DNA of 64,000 nucleotides from Paracoccaceae bacterium. Lineage in GTDB: Bacteria; Pseudomonadota; Alphaproteobacteria; Rhodobacterales; Rhodobacteraceae. The notes beneath the pieces were generated by a model that was given only the letters and a program-made list of their open reading frames with translations, searched no databases and was not told the DNA's origin. Where the stretch lies: NCBI GenBank assembly GCA_029243395.1, contig JAQWSE010000002.1:124001-188000 (forward strand). Reading direction: 5' to 3'. Positions within the stretch are counted from its first letter, which is position 1. Each line of letters begins with the position of its first letter. The position numbers and the translations under genes are program-made. Of the stretch, positions 40,595 through 50,410 are shown one piece after another.

Positions 40595-43000
40595 TTATGA
40601 GCGCATTACGCTGCCTTTGGGGTCATATGGAGAGGAAGGAATGATCTTCGCCCTATGCTCTTTTCCCACAACATGTACGTCAAGTTCCTGACCTTCATTC
40701 GCAAGTTCACTATTAACTAAACCCATTGCAAGAGATTTCTTCACTCTATGTCCATAGCCACCAGATGTCACAAACCCAACCTTTTTTCCTTTTACCCAAA
40801 TTGGTTCAAAACCGCTGGCATCTGCATCGGTAGCTTCGACTTGAAGAGTGATTAGTCTTTGATTAGGTCCAGCTATAGTTTTTTCAGCATGAGCTGGTTT
40901 TCGTCCAATAAAATCTCCCTTTTCCCAATCAATCCAACGGTCAAGACCAGTCATTCCTGGAGTATAACCTTGTGTGAACTCAGCAGACCAAATTCCAAAA
41001 CTTTTCTCAAGTCTCATAGAAAGAAGAGCATTAAAGCCGTATTCATGAATGCCAAATTCAGTTCCTTTTTCAATTAAGGTTCGGCGCAGGGCAATATGAT
41101 CTCCCATCTTACAGTTGATTTCATAACCAAGTTCTCCGGCAACAGATATCCTACCCACTTTGGAACGTATTAATCCGATATCAAAATTTCCACACCCCAT
41201 AAAAGGTAATGTTTCAATTCCACCGTCGCAAAGTTGACTAATCATTTCCTTTGACTTGGGTCCGGCAAGAGAAAATCCACAATAATCCTCTCCTAGATCT
41301 CTAATACTGACACCTTCTGAAATGTGGTCTGAGAACCATCTCATATGCCAGGCTCTTAAATAATAAGAACCCATTATCCACCATGTGCCATCTCCCCAAT
41401 TAAAAATACTCAGGTCACCTTTTAGCCTGCCTGTTTTGCTTAACATAGGGGCCAAAGCCGATTTCCCAGGCTTGGGAAGCTTTGAGGCAAAAATTCTGTT
41501 GAGCCATTTTTCAGCATTTGGTCCTATGACCTCAAAACGTGAAAAGCCAGAAATATCTAAAAGTCCAACCCCGTCTCTCACCTTAAGACACTCTCTTTCA
41601 ACAATCTCAAAAGCATTTGAACGCTTAAGAGAAGGAGTTTCTTCAAATCCTTTGTTCGCAAAATATAGTGGTACTTCTAGATCCCAGCTAACCCCCCATT
41701 TACAACCTGCTTCTGTCATTGCATCATGTGCTGGGGGCATTCTTAAGGGTCTTCCTGCAGGCAATTGTTCATTAGGATAGGTCATGACAAACCGTCTAGA
41801 GTAAAATTGACCGGTTGTCTGGCGGATATACTCTTTATTTTCGGCAAATTTCCCATATCGAGCAACATCCATCCCGTAAACATCTGCCTCAGGTTCTCCA
41901 TTTATCATCCATTCAGCTAGAGATTTACCAACACCTCCACCTTGAAGAAATCCTGCCATAACTGCACAGGCACACCAGTACCCTGGTTTTCCAGGTACTG
42001 GTCCCATAAGTGGGTTGCCATCGGGTGAAAAAGTAAATGCCCCATTAACCCAGGTTTTAACTCCAACTTCCTGTAAACATGGATAACGTTGAAAGCCCAA
42101 AGTTATTTCGTTTTCAATACGATCCACCTGCTCTTGGAAAAGTTCCATACCATAATCCCAAGGTGCCCCATCCATCGCCCAGTGTTCATGATTAATTTCA
42201 TAAATGCCTAAGAGGACGCCTTTCTGATCTTGTCTTAGGTAGGTAAATCCTTCTAGATCTACGGTCATTGGTACTTCAAAATCTAATTTTTCTATTGCAG
42301 GAATATTGTCGGAAATTAAATAGTGATGCTTTAATGGGGATACGGGGAGTTCTATTCCTGCCATACGTCCTACTTGTTTGGCCCACAGACCAGCAGCATT
42401 TACTACGTGTTCACAGGTGATGGTGCCTTTCTCTGTGACAACCTTCCATCCTTCTTTCGTTTGATCTAGGGATTCAACCTTGGTATTTTCATGATATTCT
42501 GCACCTCTTAATCTAGCTGCTGTTGCATAAGCTTTAACGGTGCCAGTTGTGTCAAGATAACCTTCACGGTCAGCCCACATTCCTCCAAGCAAACCATCAG
42601 TGGACATAATAGGATTAAGTTGACCGGCTTCTTCAGGAGTCACCAAACGACAGTCTTCTATTCCGATAGATTGGTACACTCTATATGCAGATTGCAACCA
42701 TTCCCACCTTTCCGGGGTACCAGCCATGGTGAGACCACCGGTCATGTGAAGCCCTATGTCTTGGCCACTTTCTTTTTCTACTTGAGGTAGTAAGTCAATT
42801 GTATAAGCTTGAAGAGCTGACATATTAGGATCTGCGTTGAGTGCGTGTATACCGCCTGCTGCGTGCCAAGAAGAGCCAGCGCTTAAAACTGAACGCTCTA
42901 AAAGGCAGACATCTTTCCATCCTAATTTTGATAAATGATAGATCACTGAGGCTCCGACAACCCCACCACCAATGACAACAACTCTGTAGTGTGACTTCAT
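40595..43000 (-). CDS. FAD-dependent dehydrogenase of the dimethylglycine/sarcosine dehydrogenase type with C-terminal GcvT (aminomethyltransferase-like) domain
   Basis: This 801-residue protein is a fusion. Residues 1-400 form a DAO-type flavin domain: GGGVVGAS near residue 11 is the dinucleotide loop, and H46 in SSWHAAGG matches the histidine that carries covalent FAD in dimethylglycine and sarcosine dehydrogenases. Residues about 430-790 form a GcvT-type tetrahydrofolate-binding domain (LDISGFSRFEVIGPNAEKWLN, later RLEKSFGIW). Such enzymes demethylate N-methylated glycine derivatives and pass the one-carbon unit to folate. The exact substrate cannot be told from the sequence. Confidence 0.88.
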   Translation of the reverse strand: MKSHYRVVVIGGGVVGASVIYHLSKLGWKDVCLLERSVLSAGSSWHAAGGIHALNADPNMSALQAYTIDLLPQVEKESGQDIGLHMTGGLTMAGTPERWEWLQSAYRVYQSIGIEDCRLVTPEEAGQLNPIMSTDGLLGGMWADREGYLDTTGTVKAYATAARLRGAEYHENTKVESLDQTKEGWKVVTEKGTITCEHVVNAAGLWAKQVGRMAGIELPVSPLKHHYLISDNIPAIEKLDFEVPMTVDLEGFTYLRQDQKGVLLGIYEINHEHWAMDGAPWDYGMELFQEQVDRIENEITLGFQRYPCLQEVGVKTWVNGAFTFSPDGNPLMGPVPGKPGYWCACAVMAGFLQGGGVGKSLAEWMINGEPEADVYGMDVARYGKFAENKEYIRQTTGQFYSRRFVMTYPNEQLPAGRPLRMPPAHDAMTEAGCKWGVSWDLEVPLYFANKGFEETPSLKRSNAFEIVERECLKVRDGVGLLDISGFSRFEVIGPNAEKWLNRIFASKLPKPGKSALAPMLSKTGRLKGDLSIFNWGDGTWWIMGSYYLRAWHMRWFSDHISEGVSIRDLGEDYCGFSLAGPKSKEMISQLCDGGIETLPFMGCGNFDIGLIRSKVGRISVAGELGYEINCKMGDHIALRRTLIEKGTEFGIHEYGFNALLSMRLEKSFGIWSAEFTQGYTPGMTGLDRWIDWEKGDFIGRKPAHAEKTIAGPNQRLITLQVEATDADASGFEPIWVKGKKVGFVTSGGYGHRVKKSLAMGLVNSELANEGQELDVHVVGKEHRAKIIPSSPYDPKGSVMRS

Positions 43001-43300
43001 ATCGATACCTCTAATTAGCGATTAGGAAAACATTTATGGCTATAGTAAAATTTAAAGATAATTTGGTGTCAAGAAGATATAGATTTTTTAATAATGGGCG
43101 TGCATTCTAAAACAAACTATTTGGTCATATTTAACTAAGCAGTTTAGAAATTTGCCTTCATAAATTTGATTGTATTCCATTTAAGATTATTTATTATGCT
43201 CTTTATCGATGGGAGCTTTTAAACAAGTTCTTTTGCGAATTCTCATCGTTTTTTCATACGAAAAATTAAGTAAGCACTGCGTGGAAATGTTGAGCACAAA
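43001..43300. other. 300-bp divergent promoter region
   Basis: The region lies between the flavin dehydrogenase gene (minus strand) and the EamA-type gene (plus strand), so both promoters should be here. It is AT-rich. No convincing -35/-10 pair or operator was recognised by eye, and there is no protein-like frame. Confidence 0.4.
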
Positions 43301-44179
43301 ATGACCAATCGCAAAAAGGGTTTAATTATTACTGCATTAGGGGTGCTGTTTGTAGTACCAGATTCTCTTTTTGTTAGGTTAATTGATAGTGATCCTATGA
43401 TCATAGCTTTCTGGCGTGGTGCTGTTGCTGGTAGCCTTATCCTTGTGGCTTTATTGGTATCTAATGGCATTTCAGTTTTTAAACCAATATTTAAATCAGG
43501 TTTTCCAGGTGTTTTGTATATCATTCTCATTGGATCGACCACACCAGCTTTTGTTTTTGCTGTGGCGTACACAAGTGTAGCGAATGTGGTTTTTATTTTT
43601 GCTACCATTCCCATTTTTGCTCTATTCTTTAGTTATTTTTTCTTGGGTGAGGCTATTCAATTATCTACAGTGCTGACTACTATTGTTGTTTTTTTGGGCC
43701 TTGCTATCATTGGCTATGGCTCGGGTTCATCCGAAATTTCTTCTTGGAAAGGTGATTTATTAGCAGTTTACGTTTCAGCGGCTTATGCGGGTGCTTTGAC
43801 TGCACTTCGTAAGCTGAAAGAAATATCAATGGTGCCCGCTATTCCTATAGCATACATAGGGACGGCTTTCATCATTAGTTTATTTCACTTTCCATTTGAA
43901 GCCTTTGACAGATATGGTCTTTTCTTCGTAGGTCATGGTTTTTTCATTGGAATTGCGACTTGGTTGTTAACACTCGGTCCAAGATATCTCAGTTCACCCG
44001 AGGTATCCCTACTGATATTATTGGAGTCAGTTCTTGCGCCACTCTTGGTTTGGCTTGTAGTAGGTGAATTTCCTGGCGAATGGGCATTGCTGGGCGGTGC
44101 AATTGTCATTTTTTCTTTATTAGTTTTCAATTTATTAAAACTGTTGGGGGAGAGAAACCAGCATGACTCAAGATATTAG
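43301..44179 (+). CDS. EamA-type (drug/metabolite superfamily) transporter
   Basis: This is a membrane protein of 292 residues with about ten hydrophobic segments in two repeats, the EamA arrangement. The first half has FWRGAVAGSLILVALL, and the second has the WKGDLLAVYVSAAYAGALTALRK block typical of the family. The substrate is unknown. It may be co-transcribed with the next small membrane protein gene (58-bp gap). Confidence 0.82.
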   Translation: MTNRKKGLIITALGVLFVVPDSLFVRLIDSDPMIIAFWRGAVAGSLILVALLVSNGISVFKPIFKSGFPGVLYIILIGSTTPAFVFAVAYTSVANVVFIFATIPIFALFFSYFFLGEAIQLSTVLTTIVVFLGLAIIGYGSGSSEISSWKGDLLAVYVSAAYAGALTALRKLKEISMVPAIPIAYIGTAFIISLFHFPFEAFDRYGLFFVGHGFFIGIATWLLTLGPRYLSSPEVSLLILLESVLAPLLVWLVVGEFPGEWALLGGAIVIFSLLVFNLLKLLGERNQHDSRY

Positions 44180-44237
44180 ACTAATAAAAGAGATTTTAGA
44201 AATGAATTAAATGAAATTTATCGAATGAGGTGAAATC

Positions 44238-44678
44238 ATGTCTTATAGTATTTCCGCATTAATCATGCTAACTGCCGGCCTAGGTATCCCCGTCCTGGCA
44301 TCGTTAAATGCCACCTTGGGTCAGTTCATTGGTTCTCCAGTGGCCGCTGTGACGATCCTTCTCTTTGTGGCCTTCTTCACCATCTGCCTTATTTTAGTCT
44401 TTACTTCTAACTTCCCAGTAGGAAGAATTGCAGAAGCACCTCGACACCTTTTTTTAGCCGGGTTATTGGTGGTATTTTATATGCTGTCGGTCACAGCAAT
44501 TGCGCCCCAATTTGGTGTGGGGAATGCTATATTCTTTGTTTTACTAGGACAGTTGATAAGTGCTGCACTTGTGGATCATTTTGCTTTATTTGGTTCAACT
44601 GGATCACCCTTGACACTAACTCGTACTCTCGGACTAGGTCTTATGGGTCTTGGTGTTTGGATGACACAGCAGGCATGA
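44238..44678 (+). CDS. DMT-family YdcZ-like (DUF606) membrane protein
   Basis: This protein of 146 residues has four or five hydrophobic segments. The opening LTAGLGIPVLASLNATLGQFIGSP and the block FFVLLGQLISAALVDHFALFG are typical of the YdcZ/DUF606 group, single-domain relatives of the EamA transporters that usually pair to form a dimer. Its position after the EamA gene suggests a shared export role. It ends 44 bp before a convergent gene. Confidence 0.8.
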   Translation: MSYSISALIMLTAGLGIPVLASLNATLGQFIGSPVAAVTILLFVAFFTICLILVFTSNFPVGRIAEAPRHLFLAGLLVVFYMLSVTAIAPQFGVGNAIFFVLLGQLISAALVDHFALFGSTGSPLTLTRTLGLGLMGLGVWMTQQA

Positions 44679-44722
44679 ATCTTATTATCTGACAAACCAA
44701 CTAATCAAGCATGTTTAAATTA

Positions 44723-47700
44723 CTATAAATCTTGAACGCTACACTTCTTGTATTTGCTCTTCTTACAGATTCCCGAAAGCTTAAGACTATTTATGATAGC
44801 AGGTGCTGACATAATATTTTCTTGTTCATTTAAAGCCTTGGGAGCTTCCTTATATCCTTTTGTCGAAGAAATATTTAGCCACATATGGGCATAAATATCA
44901 TTTTGTTCAATGCCAGAACCTTCTTTATACTTGAGTCCCAATCGATACTGAGCCTTTGAATTGCCTCGCTTTGCGGCCAACGTGTACCACTTGACAGCTT
45001 CTGTATTATCTTCAGTTACTCCATGGCCATTATCGTACATGTTTGCAAGATTGTATTGACCCCATGAATATTTCTTTTCGGCTGCCAACCTATACCATCT
45101 GATGGCCTCTTGGAAATTCTTATCAACACCTTCACCTCGATAATACATATTGCCAAGATTATTTTGGGCCCAAGAATTCCCTTTATCAGCAGATAGTTTG
45201 TACCACTTTAATGCTTCTTGATCATTTTCTGTAACACCTTTACCGTTGGCATACATCCTGGCTAGATTGTATTGTCCCCATGCATTTCCTTGGTTAGCTG
45301 CTAACCGGTACCAGCGTACGGCCTCTTCATAATCCTTTTCAGTCCCTTTGCCATTATAATATTTGTTTCCAACAGTATTTTGAGCTTTCGCATTTCCTTG
45401 CTCTGCGGAGAGTAAGTACCACCTGAGGGCTTCTTTTTCATCTTTATTGACCCCTTTTCCTTTGGCATACATGTAACCAAGGTTTCTTTGAGCTTTGTTA
45501 TTTCCTTGATCAGCACTGAGGCGATACCATTTTACTGCTTCCTGGTGGTTTTTCTCTATACCTTTACCCCAGTAATATTTGTTGCCAACAGAATTCTGAG
45601 CTGCCGCATTTCCTTGTTCTGCTGAAAGCAAGTACCACTCAAATGCCTTCTTTTCGTCTTTAGGAACACCTTTGCCTTTTTCGTACATATATCCTAAATT
45701 TCTTTGGGCTTTGTCATTGCCTTGTTCAGCACTCATCTGATAGAAATTTACGGCTAGGGAGTGATTTTTCTCTATACCTTTACCCCAATAATATTTGTTA
45801 CCAAGAGCATTTTGAGCCTCGGCATAGCCTTGATCTGCTGACAGCTTATACCATTTGACGGCTTCAGAATTGTCTTCCGCCACTTCTTTACCAAGGTCAT
45901 AAATTTGTCCCACACCATATTGAGCTTCAGCCAGTCCTTGATCAGCAGCGGCCTTATACCATTGCAAGGCTTGTTGGTAATCCTGTTCAACGCCTATTCC
46001 ATCGTAAAACATTTTAGCCAACTCATTTTGAGCGGTATCGTGACCTTGCTTTGCTGCAGATAGGTACCATTTGAAAGCTTCCTGGTAATTTTGAGGAACT
46101 CCCCATCCATGATAATACAGTTCACCCAAACGGTGTTGGGAAGGAGAAAAACCTTGTTCTGCAGATAATCGATACCACCGAGCAGCTTCTTTGTCATCTT
46201 CTGTGATGCCCCCCATACCCATGTCATACATGAGACCCACACTGAATTGTGCCGGGGCACTGCCTTGATCAGCTGCTAACTGATACCATTTCAGGGCTTC
46301 TTCGTCATTTTCGTTTACGCCCTCTCCATTAAAAAACATATCCCCAAGCTCGTTTTGAGCAGGGGCATAACCTTGTTCTGAAGATAATTGATACCATTTG
46401 GCTGCTTCCTGATCATTTTCGGGGGTGCCCTCTCCCTCGTCATACATCCATCCTGCATTATATTGGGCTAAAGCATTCCCTTGTTCAGCACCGAGAAGAT
46501 ACCATTCCAATGCTTCCTGATAGTTTTGGGGAGTCGCTTTTCCATAATAATAAATGTTGCCAAGTTCATTTTGAGCAGGGGCAAAACCTTTTGTTGCCGA
46601 TAATTGGTACCACCAGGCAGCTTCTTGATCATTTTGTGCAACTCCGTCTCCTCTATCGTACATTGTTCCTAAATTATATTGGGCTGAAGCATTCCCTTGC
46701 TCGGCACCGAGCCGATACCATTTTACCGCTTCCTGAAAATCTTGGAGAACCCCTTCCCCAAATTCAAACATTTCTCCTAACTTGTTTGAGGCAGCACCAA
46801 AACCTTGTTCTGCTGATAACTGCATCCATTTTGCAGCTTCCTGATAGTTTTGAAGCGTGCCCGACCCTTCATAATGCATTTTTCCTAAAGTATATGCGGC
46901 TGATGCATTTCCTTTTTCGGCAAGGTCTTTATAGATTTGTAATGCGAGGCCAAAATCACCTTTTTCATAGGCATCGTCTGCATTCTTCAGTAATTTAGCT
47001 TGCTCATCTTTACTTTCGACAAGCGTACCTACCTCACAGCTTAATCCTCTTTCCTTGGCTTCTTTTGAATGATTTTTACCATCGCCCCACATGTCCCAAA
47101 CTTTTTCTCCAGTATCCATTTTGGTTCCGTAAGAGCAAAGATCTTTGTCCGAACAAGCTCTGGGATCATCTTGGCAAGATGTTTCATTAGAGGATGTTTT
47201 TGTGAAATCACATTTCCCAACCACTTCACTATCATCAAACATAAAGCCAGAAGTTATGCTCAGTTGGTTACCTCGGCTCTCAGGATTTGCCAAACGGCCC
47301 GTGCTTTGATCAACGATGTAGTCAACTTCCATGACTTCATCACTACCCTCCGGCGCCATTATCATTTTTTCTTGTGTCACCGTTAAATTGAATTTTTGAG
47401 GTCCTCCCATATTTGCATCCTCATTAATTTTACACTGGCCTTCAAGGGCTGTTCCAATCAGTTTTCTTATCTGTGGCTCAGATTTTAATGCCTCATATGC
47501 CGGGGTTCCCTCATCAATTTTGAAGTTCTCCGTTACTTGATAAAAGGGTAAATTACCGTCTTTATCTTCAGCTAAAATATCTGCACCGTTGGCCAGGAGT
47601 ATTTCAACCACCTCTGGACTTCCCAACATAGCAGCGGAATGCAAAGGTGTTTCACCATCCACAGTGCGAGCCATGACATCCGCACCATTGGCCAGTAATA

Positions 47701-50299
47701 ACTCAATTTTTTCCTTTGATTCAATGGACCAATGTAATGGGGTTTGCTTATATTCATTTGATTGATTGTTCACATTGGCACCATTTTCTATTAATAGTCT
47801 CATGATATCTGCCGTGCCCCAATTAGATGCATAAAGCAGCGGGGTTCTTCCCACACTATCAGAAACTTCAACATCAATGCCTTTAGAAAGAAAAAATTCT
47901 ACCATATATGGAGCGCCAAAAGCTGCAGCAAGATGTAATGGGGTATGACCTCCAAAAGTATCAGAGGCAGATCCCATAATATTCTCGCCCTCTAGGATTT
48001 TGGCTTTTACATCTTCATAGCTAGGAGAATTTGACCACCAGTCCCAGTCACATAATGATGGGCACTCATCAGAATTTTCTAGCGTTTCATTTGACGCTGA
48101 GGCTGTTGCAGTAGTATTCTTAATATCGGTCTCACACTGTAGAAATTCTTCCTCATTCCATAGTTTTCCAGAAAGAATATCAAAGCCTGATAATTCTTCT
48201 GATTCTGAATTAAGAAGCCATCCTAAATAAGGGTCAATTTTAAAAGGAAATGAAAAGCTCTCTCTCCCGTCCGTACTATCCGTACTAGTCATGGTTATTT
48301 GTCCGTCAGACACAATCAACTTGAAAGGGGTTTCGTCTGGAGGAGAACAAACCCATTGTAAGCCCGCATTATTCACTAACACTTCTTTTACTTTAACAAC
48401 GGGAGATAAAAGATTATAAATCTCTGAACCTTCTGGGAATTTATCAATATTTAATAGCCCAAATGGTATATACCCAGTATTGTTTTCAGCTGCGATATTA
48501 GCTCCTAATGAAACTAGGGTTTTTATAGCATCAGGCTCGGAATAATAACTTACTGCTGCATGAAGTGGCGTGTTTCCTTCAGCATTTTTAATGTGCAAAT
48601 CAATACCAAGGTTAACTAATGTTTTGATTGCCAATGGAGACCAGGAAGCTAAATGCAAATATGTTTCTCCATCATTATTTCTTGCGTTGATGTCGGCTCC
48701 GCTGTCAATCAATAGGTTTATGATCTTCAAAAATGAGGGCAGGTAAAGGTCAGTATAGAATAAAGGAGTAAGCCCATCAATATCTCGAGCCTCCAAATCG
48801 GATCCTTCACTGATTAGAAATTCTACGCTCTCTGGAAGGCCAAACATTACTGCATAATGCAATGGGGTCATTAATTCATCATTCGTCCCCTTGACTGGAT
48901 CACCAGCAGCAACTTGGGCTTTAACTTCATCGATGGATACACCATTTCCACCACCCTCCCACCAATCAGAGTCACATAAATTCGAACAGGCTAGGATCCA
49001 TTCAACATTGGCCTGACACTGTACAGCGGATTCCCCCTTACCCATTCTTCCCAAAATAATATCAAAACCTTCTTCTGGGTATTCCGGATCAATTAGTTCA
49101 CCGTAAGGATTTATTTCGTAAGCATATTCATAACTCTCGCCTTCCTTATTGGAAAGTTTCATTTTGCCTTCGGAAACAATCAGTTGAATGGATGGTGATT
49201 TGCCATCAGCCTTTGTGTTACAGACCCATTGTAATTCTTCTTGATTATTTAAGAGTTCTTTGACTTTAGTAACTGGCGTTAGAAGATTATTTATTTCAGA
49301 TCCTTCCGGGAATTTATCAAAATCTAATCGCTCAAAAGGTTTATCGCCATTAGCATCTACAATCAAAATATCGGCTCCATTGGTAACAAGAGCCTTGATC
49401 ATTTCTACTGAATTATTCGATACAGCTAAATGCAAAGGCGTATTTCCCTGCACCAGATCGCGAACATTCAAATCAGCTCCTTGATCGATTAGAAATTCTG
49501 CGATTTCCACTAGGTCAAGCTCTGCTGCAATCCACAATGGCGGGTTTTTGTATTCGCTTGCTTCGCCGTTTATGGGTTCACCTTCGTCCAGTTGCGCTTT
49601 TATATCACTAATGGAAATTTCTGGTTTACTATACCACCAATTGCCATCACATAAATCCGTACATGCTTGAGCCCATGCTGCATTTGCCTTGCATTCTACG
49701 ACCCCTTCTTTTGTCCACACTTTCCCAGACAAAATGTCGATACCACCCTCTCGTTGTTCTGGATTCACTAGCCACCCGGAAATGGGATCAAGTACATAAC
49801 CGTATTCATAAAGCTCTTTGGCTATATTATTGGTGATTTGTATGCTACCTTCAGAGATACTCAACTTTACAGGATCTTGGCCGGGAGGGTTACAAACCCA
49901 TTGTAATTCTTTGTCACTATTTAAGACTTCTTTAATCTCATCCAAATTAAATAAATTTGGCTCGCACTGTAGAAATTCTTCCTCATTCCCTAGTTTTCCG
50001 GAAAGAACGTCAAAGCCCCCCTCTTCGGAGTTTCCAGGTTCAATTAAAAGACCTGAATTGGGATCAATTTCATAAGTAATTGCATAACTTTCCCCATCCA
50101 AAAGAAACATTTCCAATTGCCCTTCAGAAACTCTTATTTGGAAGGGAGCACGATCCGGAGGAGCACACGCCCATTGCAATTCCTTGTTAGTATTAATGAA
50201 CTGCTCAACTTGACTGACTTCTGCTGCCAGGGTCTGGGTCGAAAGAGGGAGAAGCAGCGAAAAGAGCAATATCATTTTTCGGAAGGGGGCTATCTTCAT
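44723..50299 (-). CDS. giant exported ankyrin/Sel1-repeat protein with five copies of an unrecognised Trp-Cys module
   Basis: The protein has 1858 residues. Residues 1-26 are a signal peptide (cleavage after LAA), so it is exported; no transmembrane segment or sorting motif follows. Five related roughly 85-residue modules lie near 32-113, 120-204, 345-430, 637-723 and 944-1031. Copies 1-4 open with LQW-x-C and end in (Q/E)C; copy 5 is divergent. Three CxxLCDxxWW motifs (starting at C213, C438, C746) each precede ankyrin repeats (about 230-345, 455-635, 760-945). A Cys-rich segment (C1042-C1088, with DLCSYGT and EAKERGLSC) resembles short modules of Roseobacter-type cell-wall proteins. Nineteen Sel1 repeats fill 1131-1816, and the tail contains two cysteines. 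Sel1 and ankyrin repeats bind proteins; the partner is unknown. I do not recognise the five-copy module. Confidence 0.85.
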   Translation of the reverse strand: MKIAPFRKMILLFSLLLPLSTQTLAAEVSQVEQFINTNKELQWACAPPDRAPFQIRVSEGQLEMFLLDGESYAITYEIDPNSGLLIEPGNSEEGGFDVLSGKLGNEEEFLQCEPNLFNLDEIKEVLNSDKELQWVCNPPGQDPVKLSISEGSIQITNNIAKELYEYGYVLDPISGWLVNPEQREGGIDILSGKVWTKEGVVECKANAAWAQACTDLCDGNWWYSKPEISISDIKAQLDEGEPINGEASEYKNPPLWIAAELDLVEIAEFLIDQGADLNVRDLVQGNTPLHLAVSNNSVEMIKALVTNGADILIVDANGDKPFERLDFDKFPEGSEINNLLTPVTKVKELLNNQEELQWVCNTKADGKSPSIQLIVSEGKMKLSNKEGESYEYAYEINPYGELIDPEYPEEGFDIILGRMGKGESAVQCQANVEWILACSNLCDSDWWEGGGNGVSIDEVKAQVAAGDPVKGTNDELMTPLHYAVMFGLPESVEFLISEGSDLEARDIDGLTPLFYTDLYLPSFLKIINLLIDSGADINARNNDGETYLHLASWSPLAIKTLVNLGIDLHIKNAEGNTPLHAAVSYYSEPDAIKTLVSLGANIAAENNTGYIPFGLLNIDKFPEGSEIYNLLSPVVKVKEVLVNNAGLQWVCSPPDETPFKLIVSDGQITMTSTDSTDGRESFSFPFKIDPYLGWLLNSESEELSGFDILSGKLWNEEEFLQCETDIKNTTATASASNETLENSDECPSLCDWDWWSNSPSYEDVKAKILEGENIMGSASDTFGGHTPLHLAAAFGAPYMVEFFLSKGIDVEVSDSVGRTPLLYASNWGTADIMRLLIENGANVNNQSNEYKQTPLHWSIESKEKIELLLANGADVMARTVDGETPLHSAAMLGSPEVVEILLANGADILAEDKDGNLPFYQVTENFKIDEGTPAYEALKSEPQIRKLIGTALEGQCKINEDANMGGPQKFNLTVTQEKMIMAPEGSDEVMEVDYIVDQSTGRLANPESRGNQLSITSGFMFDDSEVVGKCDFTKTSSNETSCQDDPRACSDKDLCSYGTKMDTGEKVWDMWGDGKNHSKEAKERGLSCEVGTLVESKDEQAKLLKNADDAYEKGDFGLALQIYKDLAEKGNASAAYTLGKMHYEGSGTLQNYQEAAKWMQLSAEQGFGAASNKLGEMFEFGEGVLQDFQEAVKWYRLGAEQGNASAQYNLGTMYDRGDGVAQNDQEAAWWYQLSATKGFAPAQNELGNIYYYGKATPQNYQEALEWYLLGAEQGNALAQYNAGWMYDEGEGTPENDQEAAKWYQLSSEQGYAPAQNELGDMFFNGEGVNENDEEALKWYQLAADQGSAPAQFSVGLMYDMGMGGITEDDKEAARWYRLSAEQGFSPSQHRLGELYYHGWGVPQNYQEAFKWYLSAAKQGHDTAQNELAKMFYDGIGVEQDYQQALQWYKAAADQGLAEAQYGVGQIYDLGKEVAEDNSEAVKWYKLSADQGYAEAQNALGNKYYWGKGIEKNHSLAVNFYQMSAEQGNDKAQRNLGYMYEKGKGVPKDEKKAFEWYLLSAEQGNAAAQNSVGNKYYWGKGIEKNHQEAVKWYRLSADQGNNKAQRNLGYMYAKGKGVNKDEKEALRWYLLSAEQGNAKAQNTVGNKYYNGKGTEKDYEEAVRWYRLAANQGNAWGQYNLARMYANGKGVTENDQEALKWYKLSADKGNSWAQNNLGNMYYRGEGVDKNFQEAIRWYRLAAEKKYSWGQYNLANMYDNGHGVTEDNTEAVKWYTLAAKRGNSKAQYRLGLKYKEGSGIEQNDIYAHMWLNISSTKGYKEAPKALNEQENIMSAPAIINSLKLSGICKKSKYKKCSVQDL
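44852..46909 (-). repeat. array of 19 Sel1 repeats, arranged in two-repeat units
   Basis: The coding repeat is 108 bp (36 residues), with one 37-residue copy (repeat 7). Alternate repeats resemble each other more than neighbours: one type reads AQN-x-x-GN-x-YY and the other AQ-(Y/R)-NLG-x-MY. Repeats 11 and 13 and repeats 12 and 14 are nearly the same at the protein and DNA level, so the array has grown by duplicating 216-bp pairs. It lies inside the ankyrin/Sel1 gene. Confidence 0.85.
47207..50206 (-). repeat. five dispersed copies of an 85-residue Trp-Cys module in the ankyrin/Sel1 gene
   Basis: Copies lie at about 49961-50206, 49688-49942, 49010-49267, 48131-48391 and 47207-47470. Common features, in order, are a Trp-x-Cys after a short helix (absent Trp in copy 5), a strand with (V/I)-S-(E/D)-G in copies 1-4, Glu/Ser-Tyr or Ser-Phe, an (I/V/L)-D-P or I-N-P turn, a Leu-(I/L/V)-(D/N/E)-P-like segment, GFD-(I/V)-L-SG or similar, and a final Cys. 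The paired Cys would fit a disulfide in an exported protein. Confidence 0.7.
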
Positions 50300-50410
50300 A
50301 AAACTTCTCCAAAGTATTTCATAGTTTAAAACAATTTAATGATCTAAAGGGATGCTAGCAAATGCTTTTAAAAATTTGCCAGAGAAAAAATCACATGATA
50401 ATAATTTTAC

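Noticed and set aside
44852-46909. Regular repeats that might be a CRISPR array or satellite
   Set aside because: The period is 108 bp, and the repeats are in-frame coding for Sel1 motifs with no spacers.
46510-46998. Plus-strand frame of 162 codons over the Sel1 array
   Set aside because: It is an antisense artefact of the repetitive Sel1 codons, which lack stops in that frame.
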